Positions 27,562 through 33,878 of a stretch of DNA of 33,878 nt are shown here, in pieces. The DNA comes from a virus. Position 1 is the stretch's first letter; every line of letters starts with the position of its first letter. The stretch lies in IMG/VR virus record IMGVR_UViG_3300046368_000422, positions 1-33,878 of that record; one strand, written 5' to 3'. The position numbers and the translations under genes were made by a program. The notes below the pieces were generated by a model. It was given only the letters and a program-made list of their open reading frames with translations, was not told where the DNA came from and did not search any database.

Positions 27562-27789
27562 ATGGCTGATATTAAGGTCAGGGTAGGGCAAACACCTGCA
27601 GTAAAAGTAATATCTTCTCTTGCTGGTGCCCAGGGTTTATCCTTGGCTGAACTTAGCGATGTTAGTGCTCAAAACTTATCAAATGGTATGGTGCTGGTTT
27701 ATAACAGTTCTATCCAAAAGTGGGAAGCAACGTTGACTCTTACACCAGGCGCAACACAGAATTTAGACATCAACGGAGGAAATTTCTGA
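27562..27789 (+). CDS. Small fibre/collar-like virion protein, 75 aa
   Basis: The product carries L-A-E-L-S-D-V followed by N-G-M-V-L-V-Y-N-S-S-I-Q-K-W-E-A, a short motif widely seen in phage fibre and virion proteins ('L-x-D-x-x-[GN]-x-x-L-x-Y-[DN]-x-x-x-x-x-W'). It ends in N-G-G-N-F, resembling the D-G-G-T-F end of the next protein. It is too short to be a fibre on its own and more likely caps or decorates one. It is the first gene after the late promoter at 27526-27533. No clear ribosome binding site is visible. The next ATG follows the stop by one base. Confidence 0.7.
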   Translation: MADIKVRVGQTPAVKVISSLAGAQGLSLAELSDVSAQNLSNGMVLVYNSSIQKWEATLTLTPGATQNLDINGGNF

Positions 27790-27790
27790 C

Positions 27791-29428
27791 ATGGCAAGTA
27801 TTATCAGGATCAAAAGATCCTCAGGTACTAGTAAACCATCTGCTTTACAATGGGGAGAATATGGTTATGTAACCGGTATTGGTAGTTACGGAGGATCCAA
27901 TCAATATAAAGATAGGATCTTCCTAGGGGATGATGGCACAAATGCCAATCCTATTGGGGGATTTTTCTACACCTCCATGATGGAGCACGCTGCAGGTGCT
28001 ATTGCTGGACAGGCAAGTGCAAACACCAGAAACCAAGACAGGGGTGTTGTTGCTGTTACAGTTCCTGCAACAAACTCTGGTTTGGGAGGTGCTGAGTCAC
28101 TTAAAGTTGACCAATGGAACGTAGATAATTTAAGAATTGATGGAAATGTAATTTCCTCTACAGATACTGATGGAGACATTAAGTTAGATCCTAATGGAAC
28201 TGGTGAAGTACATATTCCAGATGATACCTTCCTAGCATTTGGTGATGATAAAGATGCAAGAATTGAGTACGATGAGAATGGAACAAATCGTGTTCAAGTA
28301 ACTGGCGCACAGTGGACTTGGAATACTGGTATTCAAGTTAGTGGATTTCCAGCACTATTTGATCAAGTAAAGATTGAAGATAATGTCATTTCCACAATGG
28401 CAGGTGGAACTAACACTCTCTATATTGATCCATATCCTGATGGTCTGAGTAATGAAGGTACTGTAATTGTTAAAGGTAATCTTCAAGTTGATGGTACGAC
28501 TACAACAGTCAACTCAACTTCTAAGACCTTAAATGATCCAATTCTCCATGTTGGTGATACTACAAGCACCAGAACTATTATGGCAAATGCCAATAGTGGT
28601 GCTACAACACTGACTCTGGATTCTGTCGTAGGTATCAACACTGGTGATGCCATCACTGCAGACCAAGGTGGTATTGCTAATAGTACAACTATCACCAACT
28701 ACAATACTGGTACCAAGGTCATTACTATTAGTAATGCCACAACTGCTGGTATTAGTACAACTGATCAAGTAACAATCACTCACGGATACGACAGCAATAC
28801 TGATAGAGGTATTTCTTTCGCATTTAACACAAGTTCTGGAGTTTCCAACAATAAGACTGGATTCTTCGGTTTAGACGATAGTTCTATTGCAGTCAGCACA
28901 GCAGATGCTGATAATCATGGAACTCACGCAGATGATAGCAGAAGATGGACCTATGTTCCTGACGCTACTATCACTAATAGCGTTGTTGCAGGAACCAAAG
29001 GTTTCCTTGATATTAAAGGTATCTATTACCAATCTGGTGATTATTCTACTGGTGGTGTTGTCTACTTTGATGACACTGGTCTTCAAAGATCTACTAACGC
29101 ACCTGCAACTCCTGTAGTTACATCTAAGCAGGTCTTAACTGCTATCACTAAAAATACTCTCGCACTAACTGTAGCAATTACTGCTTCTGCAGGTGATATT
29201 ATTAGACAAGATACAACTGGTGCCTACGGTGTTGTTGAAACTGGTGTTAGTGGTTCAACCTCTGTCAATATTATTGGTGTTGAAGGAATATTTAACACTT
29301 CTGCCAATCTAAGAAGAGAGGGTGTTTCTGGAGCGATTCAAAATCTTGCTTCAGTTCCCAACACAGTTAGCGTAATATATACTAATAAGCCCCACTGGAC
29401 TTCAACGCTTGACGGGGGCACATTCTGA
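27791..29428 (+). CDS. Tail-fibre-like virion structural protein, 545 aa
   Basis: A beta-rich, Gly/Thr/Asp-rich protein. The N-terminus I-I-R-I-K-R-S-S-G-T-S-K-P-S-A-L-Q-W-G-E is a common start of phage fibre and virion structural proteins. Residues about 227-257 contain G-N-L-Q-V-D-G-T-T-T-T-V-N-S-T, a motif repeated across phage fibre shafts. It ends H-W-T-S-T-L-D-G-G-T-F. The role is probably a fibre or whisker attached to baseplate or neck; the exact T4 equivalent (gp11/gp12, or wac) cannot be told. The start is well supported by GGAGGAAA at 27775-27782. No chaperone gene is next to it, only a 61-aa coiled-coil gene. Confidence 0.75.
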   Translation: MASIIRIKRSSGTSKPSALQWGEYGYVTGIGSYGGSNQYKDRIFLGDDGTNANPIGGFFYTSMMEHAAGAIAGQASANTRNQDRGVVAVTVPATNSGLGGAESLKVDQWNVDNLRIDGNVISSTDTDGDIKLDPNGTGEVHIPDDTFLAFGDDKDARIEYDENGTNRVQVTGAQWTWNTGIQVSGFPALFDQVKIEDNVISTMAGGTNTLYIDPYPDGLSNEGTVIVKGNLQVDGTTTTVNSTSKTLNDPILHVGDTTSTRTIMANANSGATTLTLDSVVGINTGDAITADQGGIANSTTITNYNTGTKVITISNATTAGISTTDQVTITHGYDSNTDRGISFAFNTSSGVSNNKTGFFGLDDSSIAVSTADADNHGTHADDSRRWTYVPDATITNSVVAGTKGFLDIKGIYYQSGDYSTGGVVYFDDTGLQRSTNAPATPVVTSKQVLTAITKNTLALTVAITASAGDIIRQDTTGAYGVVETGVSGSTSVNIIGVEGIFNTSANLRREGVSGAIQNLASVPNTVSVIYTNKPHWTSTLDGGTF

Positions 29429-29436
29429 GGTAACTA

Positions 29437-29622
29437 ATGGAAAATCAAAGTGAAGTGGATGTTAATCTTCTGATTAAAATATACAATTCTAAATTAGCAG
29501 CAGTATCAAATCAAAATGTTCTTCTTGAGGCAAAGTTAGCAACTATGTCTCAAGATTTTAAGGAACAACTGGATGCACTACTTGAAGAAAACGCGGATCT
29601 TAAGGCACAATTAGAAGGTTAA
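29437..29622 (+). CDS. Small coiled-coil protein, 61 aa
   Basis: Almost the entire chain is helical. The C-terminal half shows heptad-like Leu/Ala spacing (L-L-E-A-K-L-A-T-M, then L-D-A-L-L-E-E-N-A-D-L-K-A-Q-L-E-G). GAGG at 29427-29430 precedes the start. It lies 8 nt after the fibre-like gene and 1 nt before gp13, so it is part of the neck/fibre unit. Possible roles are an oligomerisation or assembly factor; none is shown. It is not recognised as a named family. Confidence 0.7.
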   Translation: MENQSEVDVNLLIKIYNSKLAAVSNQNVLLEAKLATMSQDFKEQLDALLEENADLKAQLEG

Positions 29623-29623
29623 T

Positions 29624-30454
29624 ATGGCAAAACCATCATCTAGACAAGGACTCATAGACTATTGTTTACGTCAACTTGGTGCTCCAGTCCTTGAGATTAA
29701 TGTAGACGACGATCAAATTGATGATCTAGTTGATGATGCTATTCAATATTTTAATGAGCGCCATTTTGATGGTGTTGAAAAGATGTATCTTAAGTACAAA
29801 ATCACTGAAGATGATGTAACTAGAGGTACAGCAAAAGGAACTACTGGTACAGGAATTGTACAAACAACTGCTACCGATACTTCCAGTAGAACATATAATT
29901 TCTATGAAACTGAGAACTATATTCAAGTTCCAGAATCTGTAGTTGGAATTGAAAAGATTTTTAAATTTGATTCTAGTTCCATTTCTGGTGGAATGTTCAG
30001 TATTAAGTATCAACTATTCTTGAATGATCTTTACCATTTCAATTCAGTTGAACTTCTTCAATATGCAATGACTAAGAGTTATCTTGAAGATATTGACTTC
30101 TTATTGACTCCAGATAAGCAAATAAGATTTAATAAAAGACAAGATAGATTATATCTAGATATTGATTGGGGTTCTCAACCTGCGGGAGAATTTATTATAC
30201 TTGAATGTTATAGAGCATTAGATCCTGCGGCATTCACCCAAATCTTTAATGATAGTTGGGTAAAGATGTATCTTACTGCACTTATAAAGAGACAGTGGGG
30301 TAGAAATCTCAGTAAGTTCAGAGGTGTTAAACTTCCTGGCGGAATTGAACTAAATGGAGGTGAAATTCTACAACAAGCAGAATCAGAAATTGCAGATATT
30401 AAAGGAAGAATGATCTCTGAATATGAATTACCACCCCTCGACTTTATTGGATAA
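29624..30454 (+). CDS. 13: Neck protein gp13
   Basis: A 276-aa homologue of T4 gp13 (309 aa), one of two proteins that form the neck ring below the portal once DNA is packaged, giving the site where the tail joins. Diagnostic parts are the N-terminal L-I-D-Y-C-L-R-Q-L-G-A-P-V-L-E-I-N-V-D, then D-D-Q-I-D-D-L-V-D-D-A-I-Q-Y-F-N-E-R-H-F-D-G, and the C-terminal segment around W-G-R-N-L-S-K-F and L-P-G-G-I-E-L-N-G. AGAAGG lies just upstream of the start. Its last base is shared with the first base of gp14 (TAATG), so the two are translationally coupled. Confidence 0.92.
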   Translation: MAKPSSRQGLIDYCLRQLGAPVLEINVDDDQIDDLVDDAIQYFNERHFDGVEKMYLKYKITEDDVTRGTAKGTTGTGIVQTTATDTSSRTYNFYETENYIQVPESVVGIEKIFKFDSSSISGGMFSIKYQLFLNDLYHFNSVELLQYAMTKSYLEDIDFLLTPDKQIRFNKRQDRLYLDIDWGSQPAGEFIILECYRALDPAAFTQIFNDSWVKMYLTALIKRQWGRNLSKFRGVKLPGGIELNGGEILQQAESEIADIKGRMISEYELPPLDFIG

Positions 30455-31572
30455 TGGCACTTAATCCTTTCTTCCAGCAAGGCACTGCTGGAGAGCAGAG
30501 ACTAATACAAGATTTAGTGAATGAACACCTACAATTTCATGGTGTAGATGTAACATATATTCCAAGAAAATTTGTTAATAGAAAAACTATAATAGAAGAA
30601 GTACAGACTTCAAAGTTTGATGATAATTATACCATTGAAGCCTACATTAATAACTATGATGGATATTCTGGTGCTGGAGATATTCTAACTAAATTTGGTG
30701 TAAGTATTCGTGATGAACTGATGCTTACAATATCAAGAGAAAGATTTGAGGAATTTGTTGCGCCATTTATGGCAGGTCTTGATGATGGAACAGATAATAG
30801 TGAAATTCCAACATCTCATAGACCAAGAGAAGGTGATTTAATATACTTCCCACTCGGACAAAGATTATTTGAAGTTAAGTTTGTTGAGCATGAAGATCCT
30901 TTCTATCAGTTAGGAAAAAATTATGTTTATCAACTTAAATGTGAACTCTTTGAATATGAGGATGAAGTCATTGATACTTCAATCGACTTTATTGATACTC
31001 AAGTTCAAGATGAAGGATATATCACTACACTCAATTTAATTGGTGTTGGTAGAACAGCAACTGCTGTTGCGTTTATTCAGGGAACTCAATCAAGTGGATA
31101 TATCAAAAATATATTCTTAAACAATGATGGTAGTGGATATACTTCAATACCAACAATTGGAATAACTAGTTCTCCAACTGGTCAAGTTGGTGATAATGCA
31201 TCTGCTGTCGGTGTTTTAACAACTAAAGGCAATGTAACTTCTCTAAAAGAAATTTTAATCATTAATGCTGGTGCAGGATATACTGTTGCCCCAACGATTA
31301 GCATAACTGGTGGGGGAGGTGTTGGTGCTGCAGCAACTGCACAACTTATAACCAGTGGTTTGGGTGTAATAAGATTTAGCATCACGGATTCTGGTGTTGG
31401 ATTTGGAACTTCTCCAATAGTTACAATTGATGGACCACCAATTAATGCACAACCTGTTGATGTTAATGTAACAACAACAGTTCCAGATAATTTCTCATAT
31501 TCAATTTCTGAGAGATTTGATTCTGAACTTACAAGATTCGATCAAGAATTGACGTTTGATAAGAATTCATAA
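30454..31572 (+). CDS. 14: Neck protein gp14 with inserted Gly-rich repeats
   Basis: A 372-aa homologue of T4 gp14 (256 aa), the partner of gp13 in the head-tail connector. The first ~200 residues match the family: N-P-F-F-Q-Q-G-T at the start, then E-Q-R-L-I-Q-D-L, G-V-D-V-T-Y-I-P-R, F-P-L-G-Q-R-L-F-E-V-K-F-V and Y-Q-L-K-C-E-L-F-E-Y. Residues about 205-335 are an extra, Gly/Thr-rich block with three repeats (D-G-S-G-Y-T, N-A-G-A-G-Y-T, D-S-G-V-G-F), followed by a typical gp14 C-terminus (S-E-R-F-D-S-E-L-T-R-F-D-Q-E). The block accounts for the extra length. The gene shares one base with gp13. Confidence 0.92.
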   Translation: MALNPFFQQGTAGEQRLIQDLVNEHLQFHGVDVTYIPRKFVNRKTIIEEVQTSKFDDNYTIEAYINNYDGYSGAGDILTKFGVSIRDELMLTISRERFEEFVAPFMAGLDDGTDNSEIPTSHRPREGDLIYFPLGQRLFEVKFVEHEDPFYQLGKNYVYQLKCELFEYEDEVIDTSIDFIDTQVQDEGYITTLNLIGVGRTATAVAFIQGTQSSGYIKNIFLNNDGSGYTSIPTIGITSSPTGQVGDNASAVGVLTTKGNVTSLKEILIINAGAGYTVAPTISITGGGGVGAAATAQLITSGLGVIRFSITDSGVGFGTSPIVTIDGPPINAQPVDVNVTTTVPDNFSYSISERFDSELTRFDQELTFDKNS

Positions 31573-31575
31573 ATA
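31568..31575 (+). promoter_or_regulatory. T4-like late promoter (CATAAATA)
   Basis: CATAAATA matches the NATAAATA late octamer. It overlaps the gp14 stop codon and ends 20 nt before the ATG at 31596, so it is well placed to drive the last two genes. Confidence 0.65.
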
Positions 31576-31595
31576 GAAGAAAGTACGTTTAAATA

Positions 31596-32345
31596 ATGGC
31601 ACTACTAGGTATATCAACGGGAACAACACCAAATGATGGTACTGGCGATTCGCTGATTGTTGGTGCCGATAAGGTTAATAAGAATTTTCAAGAAATTTAT
31701 AATGCTATTGGAAATGGATCTACCATCTTTGCAGGTAGTCCAAATATGCAGGTTGGTATCATTACTGCAGGTATTGTTACTGCAACATCACTTTATGGTG
31801 ATGGATCTAACCTAACAGGTGTTGGTGCCGATGTAACTCTTCAAGATAATGGAACTGGAATTGGTACAGCGAGAATTATCAATTTTGGAGATTATCTCGA
31901 CGTATCTTCAATTACTCCAACAGGAATCTGTACAGTAACTTCTACATTTGTTGGTAGTAATCAACTTGGAGTAAGAACTGATATTTCACAGACAACAGGT
32001 TCAATTGCAGATGATGCAGCAGCAAATATTCAGTTTGCTGGATTTAAATCATATACACTTTATAAAGTTCAAACTTCTGCCGCTGCCTGGGTAACTCTAT
32101 ATACCAATACTTCAACAAGAACGGCAGATGCAAGTAGAAATATAAACACAGACCCAGCAAACGGTTCTGGTGTCATTGCTGAAGTTATTACAACTGGAGC
32201 ACAAACTCAATTAATTACTCCGGCAACTATTGGATTTAATGATGATAATCCTGTCACAACTACAATTTACGCTAAAGTAGTTAATAAGAGCGGAAGTACA
32301 CAGAATATTACAGCAACTTTAACTATCCTTCAATTAGAAACCTGA
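31596..32345 (+). CDS. Virion structural protein, fibre-like, 249 aa
   Basis: Residues about 10-38 (T-T-P-N-D-G-T-G-D-S-L, then A-D-K-V-N-K-N-F-Q-E-I-Y) form a motif found at the N-terminus of many phage fibre and virion proteins. It is followed by G-I-V-T-A-T-S-L-Y-G-D-G-S-N-L-T-G, a repeat common in marine phage tail proteins. The C-terminal ~110 residues form a beta-sandwich-like domain (Y-T-L-Y-K-V-Q-T to the end). Its position after gp14, with its own late promoter, points to a late virion component, perhaps neck whisker or decoration. The stop overlaps the protease start by one base (TGATG), so the two are made together. Confidence 0.75.
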   Translation: MALLGISTGTTPNDGTGDSLIVGADKVNKNFQEIYNAIGNGSTIFAGSPNMQVGIITAGIVTATSLYGDGSNLTGVGADVTLQDNGTGIGTARIINFGDYLDVSSITPTGICTVTSTFVGSNQLGVRTDISQTTGSIADDAAANIQFAGFKSYTLYKVQTSAAAWVTLYTNTSTRTADASRNINTDPANGSGVIAEVITTGAQTQLITPATIGFNDDNPVTTTIYAKVVNKSGSTQNITATLTILQLET

Positions 32346-33878
32346 TGGAAGAATATATTGTAGTCACTAAAGATCAACATTGTCTCCAGTCATTATATGA
32401 TGACTTAGAGACTTCTGGTGGAACATCCACCGTTCCAGAAAGATCTGTAGAATGTTGTAAAAGAAAACCTGCAAGCAGAAGTACACATTACATGCTCAAT
32501 CAAGAAGAGGTGGAAGTACTTCTAAATGATGATAGAGTGGAAGGAATAGATTGTAAACAAATTTTAGATGAACAGATAAAGACTCCATTTTATGAGCAGC
32601 AATCAGATTTCTTTAATAAAGGAGCAGGAAACGATTCATCCCATATAAATTGGGGTCTCTTGAGATGTACTGAGGGAGAAAATAGATATGCTTGGGGTGC
32701 TGACGGTATTCCAACACAAGCAGGTATTGCAACTGTAACTCAGACTGGAAGAAATGTTGATGTTGTAATCGTAGATACTATTATAGATCCAAATGATCCA
32801 GAATTTGCAGTTAATTCAGATGGAACTGGTGGTTCTAGAGTAATTCAATATAATTGGTTTCAACATAATCCACAAGTCACTGGCGGATCTGCGGGCACTT
32901 ACGATTATAATCTAATTCCGTCAGACAATCATGGTAATCATGTTGCAGGAACTGTTGCAGGAAATACTCAGGGTTGGGCAAGAGGTGCTAATATTTACAA
33001 CTTCAGTCCATTTGGAGGAGATGGTGTAAATAATACCAATCCAGACCCAAGTGGAGCGGATACGTATGAATATATTTTACAATTCCACTTAAACAAACCA
33101 GTTAATCCAAAAACTGGTAAACAAAATCCTACAATTATTAATAATAGTTGGGGATCAGTATTTACTAGATCACGATCTCCACAATCAGAAACTGATCCAA
33201 ATAAAGTTGATTTTATAGATCATGAAGGAACCAGAATTGAAGGACCACTGACAGATGCTCAGTTAGAACAGTATGGTGTAATGGACTTTACCACGTCTGG
33301 TGGAGCCTTTGGTGCAGGAATTGTAAAAATAGGTGCCTCTAGTAACAGTGGACGAGCAGCAATAGTAGATTGTTTAACTGCAGGAGTACTTGTGTTTAGT
33401 TCTGCAGGAAATTCAAAATATAAAATAGTCAAACAGGGTGATCCAGATTATAATAATCAATATGGTGGGTATACAACCTCTTTTGGTGGTGCATATAGAT
33501 TTGGTACTCCATATCATACGGGAAATTATGTAGCAACTAGTGGAACTACAATCATTGTTGGTGCAACAAACTCTGCAGTTGTTGATGCTAAAAGATCGTT
33601 CAGTGATTGTGGACCTGCCGTTGGTGTATATGGACCAGGAACGAATATTCAATCATCTGGATTGAATAGTGGTGTACCAGATCCAAGAAATTCAGCATAT
33701 AAAAGACTTAAACTCAATGGAACCAGTATGTCTTGTCCACAGGTTACTGGAGTAGTTGCTTGCCTCTTGGAAAGATATCCAGAAATGACTCAGGCACTTG
33801 GACAATCTGGATATGGTGGTCCAAAAGTTTCAGGTTCAAATGATGTTCAAGATTATATTGATGAATATTGGAGTAAGA
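32345..33878 (+). CDS. Subtilisin-family (S8) serine protease, truncated by the window end
   Basis: An open frame of 511 codons without a stop, cut off at the window edge. The catalytic triad is complete: D144 in V-V-I-V-D-T, H196 in N-H-G-N-H-V-A-G-T-V-A-G, and S461 in N-G-T-S-M-S-C-P-Q-V-T-G. The oxyanion-hole Asn is N356 in S-S-A-G-N-S. The first ~100 residues (Y-I-V-V-T-K-D, then R-S-T-H-Y-M-L and D-D-R-V-E-G-I) look like an I9-type propeptide. No signal peptide is seen, so the mature enzyme would act inside the host cell or within the virion. An insertion of about 130 residues between His and Asn makes it larger than a minimal subtilisin. It shares one base with the preceding structural gene and lies in the late neck cassette, so virion assembly or virion-borne proteolysis is plausible; this is inference. 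Confidence 0.9.
   Translation, partial: MEEYIVVTKDQHCLQSLYDDLETSGGTSTVPERSVECCKRKPASRSTHYMLNQEEVEVLLNDDRVEGIDCKQILDEQIKTPFYEQQSDFFNKGAGNDSSHINWGLLRCTEGENRYAWGADGIPTQAGIATVTQTGRNVDVVIVDTIIDPNDPEFAVNSDGTGGSRVIQYNWFQHNPQVTGGSAGTYDYNLIPSDNHGNHVAGTVAGNTQGWARGANIYNFSPFGGDGVNNTNPDPSGADTYEYILQFHLNKPVNPKTGKQNPTIINNSWGSVFTRSRSPQSETDPNKVDFIDHEGTRIEGPLTDAQLEQYGVMDFTTSGGAFGAGIVKIGASSNSGRAAIVDCLTAGVLVFSSAGNSKYKIVKQGDPDYNNQYGGYTTSFGGAYRFGTPYHTGNYVATSGTTIIVGATNSAVVDAKRSFSDCGPAVGVYGPGTNIQSSGLNSGVPDPRNSAYKRLKLNGTSMSCPQVTGVVACLLERYPEMTQALGQSGYGGPKVSGSNDVQDYIDEYWSK

Overview
The window looks like part of the genome of a marine T4-like myovirus, most likely a cyanophage infecting Synechococcus or Prochlorococcus. 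The reasons are the gene order (gp25, gp6, a giant gp7-position protein, gp8, a giant gp10-position protein, neck gp13, neck gp14), the low-GC coding style, the T4-type late promoter octamers (NATAAATA), and structural proteins much longer than their T4 counterparts and full of Gly-x-Gly-Tyr repeat modules. Nearly all genes lie on the + strand. Host assignment is inference.

Left end (1-2070): a mixed, non-structural segment. A GC-rich gene of unknown function (89-538), with a strong stem-loop on each side, is followed by an AT-rich stretch holding a small AbrB/SpoVT-like gene (719-913). A consensus-like sigma70 promoter with operator-like palindromes begins on the last codons of that gene and faces a GT-A type glycosyltransferase gene (977-1735). 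Two very small genes follow (1737-1901 and 1904-2050, the second strongly basic), and a clear intrinsic terminator closes the unit at 2049-2069.

Centre (2077-27530): the late baseplate cassette. T4-like late promoters at 2077-2084 and 2298-2305 start a tightly packed series: a small acidic protein, gp25, gp6 and a 4480-residue gp7-position protein that fills about 40% of the window and carries a YHYH-like domain. A third late promoter (18092-18099) precedes gp8 and a 2483-residue DUF4815-type protein in the gp10 position. Two small, tightly overlapping genes follow.

Right end (27526-33878): a late promoter inside a perfect inverted repeat opens a unit with a small fibre/collar-like protein, a 545-residue fibre-like virion protein, a small coiled-coil protein and the neck proteins gp13 and gp14. 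A fifth late promoter (31568-31575) precedes a short fibre-like protein and a subtilisin-family serine protease with a complete catalytic triad, which runs off the window edge.

Together the genes build the baseplate wedge and neck. The left segment looks like an accessory or early module next to the late block. No RNA genes, integrase, insertion sequence or CRISPR array were seen. No gap longer than 300 bases lacks a gene; the largest is 539-718. Residue positions inside the giant proteins were worked out by hand and may be off by a few.
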